Assembly (NCBI GenBank): GCA_016707525.1
Contig: JADJHP010000010.1
Location: 186,001-250,000, forward strand
Direction: 5' to 3'
Source: Ignavibacteriota bacterium
Lineage (GTDB): Bacteria > Bacteroidota > Ignavibacteria > UBA10030 > UBA6906
Length of the DNA: 64,000 nucleotides
Part shown: one piece after another, positions 7,429 to 15,265 of the stretch
Numbering within the stretch: position 1 is the stretch's first letter
How the letters are laid out: the number at the start of each line of letters is the position of its first letter
Notes under the pieces: generated by a model
The model's database searches: none
Seen by the model: the letters and a program-made list of their open reading frames with translations, nothing else
What the model was told of the DNA's origin: nothing
Made by a program: the position numbers and the translations under genes

Positions 7429-8304
7429 ATGAAACATCTTCTTATTCTTGTTCTTGTGCTGTGCATGGGACTCGCACAGGCGGCCGTGAAGGTCGTCACA
7501 ACGCTGCCGGACCTTGCCGATCTCACGCGGCAGGTGGGCGGCGACCGGGTCACGGTGGACAACATCGTCCGCGGCGACCAGAACCCGCATTTCGTCGAGG
7601 TGAAGCCGAGCTACATGATGAAGCTCAAGTCCGCCGACCTCTTCTTCATGATCGGCATGGACCTCGAGATGTGGGCACCGCAGATCATCGATGGATCGCG
7701 GAACACGAAGATCGAGGTCGTTGATCTGTCGAAACACATCACGAAGCTGGAGATCCCTGCGAAACTGGACGCCAGCGAAGGTGACGTGCACAGGTACGGC
7801 AATCCGCACTACTGGCTGGACCCGCGGAACGTCCGCGTCATGGTCGACGATATCGTCGGCGCTCTGTCGCGGGTGGCGCCCGCCGACGAGAAGTACTTCC
7901 GTGCGAATGCCGATGCCTATCTGAAGACCCTGGACGGCAAGATCGCCCAGTGGTCTGCGGCCATGAAGCCGTTCGCCGGAGCAAAGGTTGTTACGTTCCA
8001 CAAGAGTTGGACGTACTTCGTGGGCTGGCTCGGGTTGCATGTGGCCGGCCAGGTGGAGCCGAAGCCCGGCATCGCACCGAGTCCAGCGCACACGGCGGAA
8101 CTGATCTCCCTCGTGCGGCAGTCCGGCATCAAGGTCATCATCGTCGAACCGTTCTACGACCTGAGCGCACCGGACCAGATCGCGCGGTCCACCGGCATCA
8201 AGGTGATCCGCCTTGCGACGTCGGTCGGTGGCGTCGACGGGGCGAAGGACTACATCTCCCTGATGGACCAGAACATCGCGACCCTGACGGGGGGTCTCCG
8301 GTGA
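7429..8304 (+). CDS. znuA: Zinc/manganese ABC transporter substrate-binding protein
   Basis: About 291 residues: signal peptide (LLILVLVLCMGLAQA), then a cluster A-I metal-binding protein fold. Family landmarks are VVTTLPDLADLTRQVGGD, DQNPHFVEVKPS (first His ligand), GNPHYWLDP (second His), VVTFHKSWTYF (third His) and IIVEPFYD near the C terminus. The long His-rich loop of many ZnuA proteins is absent. The protein delivers Zn2+ or Mn2+ to the permease; the metal cannot be decided from sequence. The ATG at 7429 is preferred over the ATG at 7420 because the AGGG ribosome-binding site is then properly spaced. The stop overlaps the GTG of the ATPase gene. Confidence 0.92.
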   Translation: MKHLLILVLVLCMGLAQAAVKVVTTLPDLADLTRQVGGDRVTVDNIVRGDQNPHFVEVKPSYMMKLKSADLFFMIGMDLEMWAPQIIDGSRNTKIEVVDLSKHITKLEIPAKLDASEGDVHRYGNPHYWLDPRNVRVMVDDIVGALSRVAPADEKYFRANADAYLKTLDGKIAQWSAAMKPFAGAKVVTFHKSWTYFVGWLGLHVAGQVEPKPGIAPSPAHTAELISLVRQSGIKVIIVEPFYDLSAPDQIARSTGIKVIRLATSVGGVDGAKDYISLMDQNIATLTGGLR

Positions 8305-9076
8305 ACGATCAGGAGATCATCCGCTTTGACGGGGTCCGCCTCGGCTACGGGCGGAAGGTGATCCTGACGGACGTGTCACTCGCGATACGTCAGGGAGAGT
8401 TCTTCGGCGTGGTGGGCCCGAACGGCGCAGGGAAAACGACACTTCTCCGCGCCATCCTCGGCACGCTGAAGCCACAAGCAGGCACCATCAGTGTCCATAC
8501 GGTGGATGGTTCACCCATTCGCTGGGGATATGTACCGCAGCGCGATGCGATCGATTCCGTTCTGCCCTTCACGGCGATGGATGTGGTGATGATGGGTCGC
8601 TACCGCAGTGCCGGCCCCGTTCGTCTTCCGGGCGAGAGCGATCGTGCGGCGGCGAGGCGATCGCTGGAGCACGTCGGAGTGGAAGGGCTCGCGGGCCGCG
8701 TCTTCCGCGACCTGTCGGGAGGGCAGAAGCAGCGTGTGCTCATCGCACGCGCTCTTGCCTCGGAGCCCGACGTGCTGGTCCTTGATGAGCCGGCGAACGG
8801 CATGGACCTCGCGTCGCGTGTCGCCATGCTGGACCTGATCGATGCATTGCACGAGCGCGACAGGCTGACGGTGATCATGGTGAGTCACCAGTTGGACGAC
8901 GTGGCGAACCTCGCGCAGCAGATCGCACTGGTCGAGCGCGATTTCTTCCAGGTGGGCGCGGTGGGCGATGTGCTCACCCCGCGAATCTTTCCGCGCTGTA
9001 CCGGGTGCCGATGCATGTTGAACACATCAGCGGGCGGACCGTGGTGACGGTGGGAGGTCGCGATGAACGTCGCTGA
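8301..9076 (+). CDS. znuC: Zinc/manganese ABC transporter ATP-binding protein, frameshift near 3' end
   Basis: GTG start overlapping the znuA stop. Walker A GPNGAGKTT, signature LSGGQKQR, Walker B VLVLDEPANGMD and H-loop MVSHQ are all present. The long open frame runs to 9047, but its last 20 residues are unlike the family. After a one-base change near 8982, the text reads NLSALYRVPMHVEHISG, the expected C terminus of this family, and stops at 9074-9076 inside the permease start. One base is therefore probably missing in the consensus. It energises uptake at the inner membrane. Confidence 0.9.
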
Positions 9077-9887
9077 GATCATCGGTACCCTGTTCCGCGA
9101 ATTTCCGTATGCGCTCTATGGCAGTGTGCTGGTCGGCGTCTCCTGTGCGTTCCTCGGCGTGTATGTGGTGGCGAAGCGGGTCGTGTTCCTGGGGGCGGTG
9201 CTCACGCAGGCATCAGTGCTGGGGCTCGCGCTCACGTTCCTGCCGTTCGTGCCGGTCCCGCATACCGTCGGGGCCGTGGCCGTCACGCTGATCACCGTGG
9301 TGATCATCTCGCGGATGTTGACGGAGAAGAAGACGCCGCGCGATGCCGTGCTCGGTGTGGTGTTCATCACGTCCGTCGCCGCGCGTATCCTGATCATGCA
9401 GAAGACACCGCATGTGGAGGCGGCGGAGATCGAGAACCTGCTGCGGGGGGACATCCTGTTCGTGACGCCGGAACTGTTCTGGCTGATGGCCGGGGCGTTC
9501 GTGTTCGCGATGGCGGGGCATCTCCTCTTCTTCAAGGAGTTCATCTTTGTCACATTCGATGCAGAGACGGCGGCGACGCAGGGGTACCGGGCACGGGCGT
9601 GGGAGATGGTCTTCTATCTTATCGCGGGCGTGGTCATCTCGTTCGCCACGCATATGGTGGGGGATCTGTTCGTATTCGGGTTCCTGGTTGTGCCGCCGGT
9701 GACCGCGATGTTGCTGACGAGGAGTGTGAAGGGGATCTTTGTGCTGTCGGTGCTGATAGGGTTGCTGGCGCCGGTGGTGGGGTTGGTGCTGGCGTTCGTG
9801 TTCGATTTCCCGGCGTCGCCGGCGATCGTCGGTGTGGCGTCGGTGGTGATGGGTGCGGCGTGGCTTGTGAGTTTGGTGAGGCGGTAG
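9063..9887 (+). CDS. znuB: Zinc/manganese ABC transporter permease (ABC-3 family)
   Basis: 274 residues with about eight hydrophobic segments. The N-terminal ALYGSVLVGVSCAFLGVYVV and the LGAVLTQASVLGLAL segment match ABC-3 permeases, as does the C-terminal GDLFVFGFLVVPPVTAMLL. It forms the inner-membrane channel with the ATPase. The start overlaps the end of the frame-corrected znuC. Last gene of the operon; a perfect palindrome 65 bases downstream may end the transcript. Confidence 0.92.
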   Translation: MNVAEIIGTLFREFPYALYGSVLVGVSCAFLGVYVVAKRVVFLGAVLTQASVLGLALTFLPFVPVPHTVGAVAVTLITVVIISRMLTEKKTPRDAVLGVVFITSVAARILIMQKTPHVEAAEIENLLRGDILFVTPELFWLMAGAFVFAMAGHLLFFKEFIFVTFDAETAATQGYRARAWEMVFYLIAGVVISFATHMVGDLFVFGFLVVPPVTAMLLTRSVKGIFVLSVLIGLLAPVVGLVLAFVFDFPASPAIVGVASVVMGAAWLVSLVRR

Positions 9888-9951
9888 ATCGCTGTGAACC
9901 GCAAGATGCCCCGTGAAACTATTGTAGGGGCCATGTAGGGGCCATGTGCCA

Positions 9952-9981
9952 TGTAGGGGCCGAGCATGCTCGGCCCCTACA
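9952..9981. repeat. 30-bp perfect palindrome, TGTAGGGGC family
   Basis: TGTAGGGGCCGAGCA followed directly by its exact reverse complement TGCTCGGCCCCTACA. Partial copies of the TGTAGGGGCC half precede it (about 9923-9950) and CCCCTACA recurs after it (about 9997). It sits between convergent znuB and pta, so its hairpin could terminate both. It belongs to the same family as the palindrome at 3867-3896. Confidence 0.9.
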
Positions 9982-10042
9982 ATATTTTGCAACGATCCCC
10001 TACAGTATTTTACATCGGCCCTACGGGTCCTACCACATCATC

Positions 10043-11029
10043 CTATACCGCCCCCACCACCGCATTGATCGCCGAAACATCCACGATGTCCTGCACGCTG
10101 CAGCCGCGGGAGAGGTCGAATGCCGGCTTGCGAAGGCCCTGCACGACCGGCCCGATCGCATCGGCACCGGCCATACGCTGCGCCATCTTGTAGCCAATGT
10201 TGCCTGCGTTCAGGTCGGGGAAGACGAGCACGTTGGCTTTCCCTTCGAGCGGGCTGCCCGGGGCCTTGGACGCTGCCACCTTCGGCACGATGGCGGTGTC
10301 GAGCTGCACCTCGCCGTCCACGCACAGATCGGGGCGCTTGCTCTTCACCAGCGCCGTCGCCTTCTGCACCTTTTCCACGAGCGGGTGGCTTGCGCTCCCC
10401 TTGGTGGAGAACGAAAGCATTGCCACGCGCGGCACCTCGCCGGTGAGCCGGCGGTGATTGTCGGCCGTGGAGATCGCGATGTCCGCCAACTGCTCGAACG
10501 TCGGATCGGGCACCACGGCGCTGTCCGCGAAGGAATACGCCTGGTGCGGGAATACCATCAGGAAGAAGCTGGACACCACGGTGATATTGTCCGCGAGTCC
10601 GATCACCTGGATGCCTGCACGGAGCACATCGCCGGTGGTGGAGAGTGAGCCGGCCACGCTGCCGCTGGCAAGCCCTTCACGTACCATCATGGCACCGAAG
10701 TAGAGTGGCTGCTGCAGGAGCGCCTTCGCGCCGGGGAGGTCGAGCCCCTTCGCTTTCCGGAGGTTGTACAGGATACCGGCGAAATCGTCGAGCCGGTCCG
10801 AAGTCTTCGGATCCACAACGGTCAACCCGTCCGGCAGCGTCCCCGTCTTCTTCATCCCCGCTTCAATGGCCTTCGCGTCCCCCACGAGGATAGGGTTGGC
10901 GATCTTCTGATCTTTCAGGATCCGTGCTGCCTGGATGGCCCGTTCATCCGTTGCATCGGGCAAAACGATCGTTTTTCCGAGATTTTTTGCTTTCGCGTGG
11001 ATCTCGAGGATAAGATTGCTGGGTGTCAT
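10043..11029 (-). CDS. pta: Phosphate acetyltransferase
   Basis: 328 residues, the length of single-domain Pta. Typical segments include GKTIVLPDATDERAIQAA, LASGSVAGSLSTTGDVLRAG, FADSAVVPDPT, SFSTKGSASHPLVEKV and VFPDLNAGNIGYKMAQR. It interconverts acetyl-CoA and acetyl phosphate. No ackA lies next to it. It is of the Pta/PTB family, not the PduL type used inside microcompartments. A 231-base AT-rich region separates it from divergent miaB. Confidence 0.95.
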   Translation of the reverse strand: MTPSNLILEIHAKAKNLGKTIVLPDATDERAIQAARILKDQKIANPILVGDAKAIEAGMKKTGTLPDGLTVVDPKTSDRLDDFAGILYNLRKAKGLDLPGAKALLQQPLYFGAMMVREGLASGSVAGSLSTTGDVLRAGIQVIGLADNITVVSSFFLMVFPHQAYSFADSAVVPDPTFEQLADIAISTADNHRRLTGEVPRVAMLSFSTKGSASHPLVEKVQKATALVKSKRPDLCVDGEVQLDTAIVPKVAASKAPGSPLEGKANVLVFPDLNAGNIGYKMAQRMAGADAIGPVVQGLRKPAFDLSRGCSVQDIVDVSAINAVVGAV

Positions 11030-11260
11030 GACTCATTCAGTCGAAAAGTCGGCGTATTTGGGAATTGCGCCTAAAAGATACGAAGATTCATCAGCATTTA
11101 TCCTCACGCCCGCCGATTATTAAAAAGTCTTCATCTGACGAATTGACAGAATTCAGCGAAAAACCTCCCAAAATAGGTCAAATTAAAAACATTTAACCAA
11201 TTTCTAATCTTCCCAAATTGCTTTTATGTCACAGGGTGGATACATTTGTCAGCCTCAAAT

Positions 11261-12622
11261 ATGACTTCGAACACACTACACTCCGATCCCCCGCGTCGCG
11301 TGTATGTAGAAACCTACGGATGTCAGATGAACGTGGCCGACAGCGAGCTCGTCGGCGGTATCCTGAATTCCCGTGGCTATACATTCACCGGCGAGATGTC
11401 AGACGCAGACGTCGTCCTGCTGAACACGTGTGCCATCCGCGATAATGCGGAGCAGCGTATCAGGGGGCGTCTGGGGCTGATCAACGCGCAAAAGCGCACC
11501 CGTCCGCATCTTGTGGTCGGGGTGCTCGGCTGCATGGCTGAACGGCTGCGTGAACAGTTCATCGAGGAAGAGCGCCTGGTGGACCTCATCGTGGGGCCGG
11601 ACGAGTACCGCAAGCTTCCGGCGCTTCTCGACGGCGCGTTCGGAGGCGAAAAGGGCATCGCGGTCCGGCTCTCCCGGGTCGAGACCTACGACGATATCGA
11701 ACCGCTCCGGACCGAAGGCATCAGTGCCTGGCTCTCCGTGATGCGCGGATGCGACAAGTTCTGCACCTTCTGCGTCGTGCCGTTCACCAGGGGGCGCGAA
11801 CGGAGCCGCTCCTTCACCAGCATCGTGGACGAGGTCCGTGCGCTGGCCGAGAAGGGGTTCCGCGAGGTCACGCTGCTCGGACAGAACGTGAATTCGTACC
11901 GGGACGGCGCGCACGATTTCGCCGCGCTCATGAAGGCCGTTGCCGCGGTGGACCGCACGATGCGGGTACGTTTCACGACGTCCCATCCGCAGGACATGTC
12001 CGACGCGCTCATCGATGCCATCGCCTCCACCGACAATATCTGCAAATACATCCATCTGCCGGTGCAGTCCGGGTCCGACAGGGTGCTGGCGCTGATGAAC
12101 CGGACGTATACCGCATCGCAATACCTGCGACTGGTGGAGAAGATCCGGAACACCATTCCCGGTGTGAGTCTCTCGACGGACATCATCTCCGGCTTTCCGA
12201 CCGAAACAGCGGAAGAGCACAGGATGACGATGGACCTGATGCGCGAGGTGCGGTACGACGGCGCGTACACCTTCATGTACTCCGCGCGCGAGCGGACGAA
12301 GGCGTGGGAGATGGGCGACAGCGTTCCCGCGGAAGAGAAGAGTGCGCGCGTGACGGAGATCGTCGGGCTTCAGCATGTGATCTCCACGGAATTGAACAAG
12401 CGGCTCATCGGCACCGTGGAAGCGGTGCTCGTGGAAGGGCCGAGCAAGAAATCGGATGCGGAGTTCATGGGCCGCACCGACACGAACAAGACGGTGATCT
12501 TTCCGAGACGGGACCTGCATGAGGGAGATCTCGTCGATTGCAGGATAGAACGCGCGAATGCCGCCACGTTGTTCGGGGAACCGGCGAGGGCGGACAAGCA
12601 CACAGAAGGTGAAGCCGCATGA
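11261..12622 (+). CDS. miaB: tRNA-2-methylthio-N6-dimethylallyladenosine synthase
   Basis: About 453 residues. The N-terminal methylthiotransferase domain has its three cluster cysteines in YGCQMN, NTCAIRDNA and GCMAER. The radical SAM CxxxCxxC is CDKFCTFC, and the C-terminal third (MGRTDTNKTVIFPRR ... DCRIERANAATLFGE) is a TRAM domain. It adds methylthio to i6A37 of tRNAs. ATG at 11261 is preferred over the TTG at 11246. Its stop overlaps the next start (ATGA), beginning a translationally coupled operon. Confidence 0.95.
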   Translation: MTSNTLHSDPPRRVYVETYGCQMNVADSELVGGILNSRGYTFTGEMSDADVVLLNTCAIRDNAEQRIRGRLGLINAQKRTRPHLVVGVLGCMAERLREQFIEEERLVDLIVGPDEYRKLPALLDGAFGGEKGIAVRLSRVETYDDIEPLRTEGISAWLSVMRGCDKFCTFCVVPFTRGRERSRSFTSIVDEVRALAEKGFREVTLLGQNVNSYRDGAHDFAALMKAVAAVDRTMRVRFTTSHPQDMSDALIDAIASTDNICKYIHLPVQSGSDRVLALMNRTYTASQYLRLVEKIRNTIPGVSLSTDIISGFPTETAEEHRMTMDLMREVRYDGAYTFMYSARERTKAWEMGDSVPAEEKSARVTEIVGLQHVISTELNKRLIGTVEAVLVEGPSKKSDAEFMGRTDTNKTVIFPRRDLHEGDLVDCRIERANAATLFGEPARADKHTEGEAA

Positions 12623-13458
12623 AACGATCGTTGATGACGCTGCTCCTGCTCCCCCTCCTCGTTCTCTCTGCCGTCGGGCAGAGTGGTACGCCCGACATCC
12701 GCGCCCTGGTGGCGCGTGTGAATGCCGGGGCGGCCGATGAGGTCCGCGAACAACTTTCCACCCTTCTCACCGACCATCCGAATGATCCCGGCGTGCTGTA
12801 TCTGCAGGCGTTGCTGACCCGCGAGGGTGCGGATGCCGTGCGCACATACCAGAGCATTGTGGACAACTTCCCGAAGAGCGAGTGGGCGGATGACGCGCTC
12901 TTCAAGGTGTATCAGTTCTATTACGCGCTCGGGTTGTACCGTACCGCTGATCTGAAAATGGGTCAATTGAAAGCAGAGTACCCTTCGTCGCAGTATGCCT
13001 CGGCACAGCCGCAGGCGCAGACCGATGCGCCGGAACCGGCGTCCACAAGGCCCGCGGATGTGACGCCCGCGGAGACCGTACCCGCAGAAACGAAACCCGC
13101 GGAGACACCGACCGAACTCCCGAAGGCCGGCCTGCCGCCCCCGGCGGATCAGGTGCGCCCCGTGGAGACCAAGAACGAGCCGGCCGCACAGGACCCGGCG
13201 CCATCGGGAACGGATACGGCCATCCCCGTCCGCTTCTCGCTGCAGGTGGGAGCGTTCACGGTGCACGCCAATGCCGTCACCGCAAAGAACAAGTACGAAG
13301 GCCTCGGGTACACGGCGGAGATGATCAGCAAGGTGCGCGACACGAAGTCGCTCTTCATCGTGATGGTGGGGAGCTACGGTACCTATGACGAAGCGAAGGC
13401 CGCGGCGGCGCAACTCAAACGGAAGACAGGCGTGAGTGCCATGGTGGTGTCCCGCTAG
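12619..13458 (+). CDS. Exported TPR-like / SPOR-domain protein
   Basis: 279 residues. Signal peptide (LLLLPLLVLSAVGQ), then a helical TPR-like region (residues about 25-125) with DDALFKVYQFYYALG. A Pro/Ala/Thr/Glu-rich linker of about 70 residues contains repeated PAET words, and a SPOR domain from about 205 (RFSLQVGAFTVHANA ... FIVMVGSYGTYDEAKAA) ends the protein. SPOR domains bind denuded peptidoglycan glycan strands, often at division sites. It overlaps miaB by four bases. Confidence 0.85.
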   Translation: MKRSLMTLLLLPLLVLSAVGQSGTPDIRALVARVNAGAADEVREQLSTLLTDHPNDPGVLYLQALLTREGADAVRTYQSIVDNFPKSEWADDALFKVYQFYYALGLYRTADLKMGQLKAEYPSSQYASAQPQAQTDAPEPASTRPADVTPAETVPAETKPAETPTELPKAGLPPPADQVRPVETKNEPAAQDPAPSGTDTAIPVRFSLQVGAFTVHANAVTAKNKYEGLGYTAEMISKVRDTKSLFIVMVGSYGTYDEAKAAAAQLKRKTGVSAMVVSR

Positions 13459-13462
13459 GCCG

Positions 13463-14626
13463 ATGGAGAACGCCGTCCACATACCGGCCGACCGCTTCCA
13501 GGAGGAGTATGGCATCCTCGGCACCTCCGTCGAGATGCGGAAGATCGTTGAGGTCATCGAGCAGGTGGCGCCGACCGACATCACCGTGCTCATCACCGGT
13601 GAGAGCGGGTCGGGCAAGGAAGTGATCGCCAAGGCCATCTACGGTGCGAGCACACGCTCCCGCAAACCGATGGTCACGGTGAACTGCGGTGCGATCCCGG
13701 AGGGGATCATCGAGAGTGAGTTGTTCGGGCATGAGCGCGGTTCCTTCACCGGCGCGTCCGAGCAGCGGAAGGGGTACTTCGAACTGGCGGATGGCGGCAC
13801 GATCTTTCTGGATGAGGTCGGCGAACTTCCGCTCGCGGCACAGGTGAAGTTCCTCCGCATCCTGGAGAACGGCGAGTTCCAGCGCGTCGGATCGTCCGCG
13901 ATGCGCCACGTGGATGTGCGCGTCGTGGCTGCCACGAACAAGAATCTTGAACATGAGGTCCAGGCCGGGAATTTCCGCGCCGATCTGTTCTATCGTTTGC
14001 GGTCGGTGAACATTGCGATCCCGCCCCTGCGCAACCGGGTCGAGGACATCCCCCTGCTGCTCCAGCACTTTGCGAGCGATGTGTCGCGCCGGAATTCGAT
14101 CCCGTTCGCCGGCATCAGTCCGGCCGCGCTCAGCCTGTTGCAGGCCTACCACTGGCCGGGGAATGTGCGCGAGCTGCGCAACGTGGTGGAGAGCATGCTG
14201 GTGCTGGAGAACGGGCGGTTCCTGGAAGCCGAGGATGTGCGGAAGTATCTGAAGGACTATCGTGCGGCGGGGCAATCGGACCGCAACCTCCCGATCCCGT
14301 TGGGCAAGAGTGTTGAGCAGGCGGAGCGTGAGCTGATCCTGCGTGCGCTGCTGGACATCAAGGGCGGGTTGCTGGAGCTCAAGAGCATCCTCACCGAGCA
14401 CATTCAGAATGCCGAGGCCACGCACGCCTACGTGTCCGAACCGCCGTCCACGCAGGGACAGGCGGACCCCGCCAATCTGTCGCTGGATATGATGGAGCGG
14501 AAGCTGATCGAAGAGGCGCTGGAGCGTTACAACGGCAACCGCCGTGTGGCGGCGCGGGCGCTGAAGATCAGCGAGCGGACGCTGTACCGGAAGATCAAAG
14601 AGTATGGCTTGGACGCCAAAGGTTAA
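13463..14626 (+). CDS. Sigma-54-dependent transcriptional activator without receiver domain
   Basis: About 387 residues from the ATG at 13463. The AAA+ domain begins almost at the N terminus: Walker A GESGSGKE (residues 46-53), the sigma-54 contact loop as GSFTGA (93-98, Ser in place of the common Ala), Walker B TIFLDEVGEL and RADLFYRL. The C-terminal Fis-type HTH is NRRVAARALKISERTLYRKI. No receiver, GAF or PAS domain is present, so its activity is probably controlled by another protein or by abundance. It activates transcription from -24/-12 promoters; targets are unknown. Confidence 0.92.
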   Translation: MENAVHIPADRFQEEYGILGTSVEMRKIVEVIEQVAPTDITVLITGESGSGKEVIAKAIYGASTRSRKPMVTVNCGAIPEGIIESELFGHERGSFTGASEQRKGYFELADGGTIFLDEVGELPLAAQVKFLRILENGEFQRVGSSAMRHVDVRVVAATNKNLEHEVQAGNFRADLFYRLRSVNIAIPPLRNRVEDIPLLLQHFASDVSRRNSIPFAGISPAALSLLQAYHWPGNVRELRNVVESMLVLENGRFLEAEDVRKYLKDYRAAGQSDRNLPIPLGKSVEQAERELILRALLDIKGGLLELKSILTEHIQNAEATHAYVSEPPSTQGQADPANLSLDMMERKLIEEALERYNGNRRVAARALKISERTLYRKIKEYGLDAKG

Positions 14627-14663
14627 GAATTTAGAACTAAGAATTCTTAGTTCTTAATTCTTA
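14624..14663. repeat. 40-bp near-perfect palindrome overlapping the activator stop codon
   Basis: Arms TAAGAATTTAGAACTAAGAA and TTCTTAGTTCTTAATTCTTA meet at a GAATTC centre and pair with a single mismatch. The TAA at its left end is the stop codon of the sigma-54 activator. It is strikingly AT-rich against GC-rich neighbours and fills the gap before lptE. No U-tract follows, so it is not a standard terminator; a long RNA hairpin or a cruciform is possible. Confidence 0.85.
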
Positions 14664-14678
14664 GTGAAAGACATCAGG

Positions 14679-15215
14679 ATGAAGCGCTGGATATCGGGAC
14701 AAAGGATCGAGAGAGGCGCGGGCGTTATGCTCGTGGGCTTCCTCTTGCTGGGTTCCTTCGTTCTTGGTTCCTGCTACTCCTTCACCGGCGCTTCGGTCCC
14801 GTCGCATCTCAAGACCGTGGCGATCCCGCTGGTCGATGACCAGTCGGGGTTCGGTGAGCCGGGGCTGCGCGAGGATTTCACGCGCCTGCTCACGGATCAG
14901 TTCATCAGTGACAACAGCCTGCAGATCGCGGACCGGAACACGGCCGATGCGATCCTGAGCGGCGCCATCGTAACTGTGTCCGATGCGCCATCGGTCGTCC
15001 AACAGGGCGAACAGGTGAGTAAGAGGCGGGTGACCATGACGGTGCGGTTCACGTTCCAGGACATGAAGCTCCGGAAGAAGGTCTGGGAAAAGACCTTCGC
15101 CAACTGGGGTGACTATGATTCGGGAGGCGGGATCTCGCAGCGGAAGTCGGGATTGCAGGAAGCGATCCGCAAGATCACAGAAGATGTGCTGCTGGAAACA
15201 GTGTCTGGCTGGTAA
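14679..15215 (+). CDS. lptE: LPS-assembly lipoprotein LptE-like
   Basis: About 178 residues with lipobox LGSC (Cys32 from this start), then YSFTGASVPSHLKTVAIPLVDDQSG, the opening of Bacteroidetes/Chlorobi-type LptE. Later segments TEDVLLETVSGW and VTMTVRFTFQD fit the alpha/beta fold. LptE plugs the LptD barrel that inserts LPS into the outer membrane. The start is unsure: GTG 14664, ATG 14679 and ATG 14727 are all in frame, and the last gives the most standard signal-peptide length. Confidence 0.82.
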   Translation: MKRWISGQRIERGAGVMLVGFLLLGSFVLGSCYSFTGASVPSHLKTVAIPLVDDQSGFGEPGLREDFTRLLTDQFISDNSLQIADRNTADAILSGAIVTVSDAPSVVQQGEQVSKRRVTMTVRFTFQDMKLRKKVWEKTFANWGDYDSGGGISQRKSGLQEAIRKITEDVLLETVSGW

Positions 15216-15265
15216 TCATCGTGTCCTTATCGATCACAATCTAAGGTAGCCCCTCAAAACCCACC

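Noticed and set aside
10043..11029. Phosphotransacetylase as part of the microcompartment
   Set aside because: It is the Pta/PTB type, 28 kb from the shell genes; microcompartments normally use the unrelated PduL.
11030..11260. Promoters in the pta/miaB divergent gap
   Set aside because: A TTGACA occurs near 11143 but no acceptable -10 element lies at the right distance; AT-rich but not resolvable by eye.
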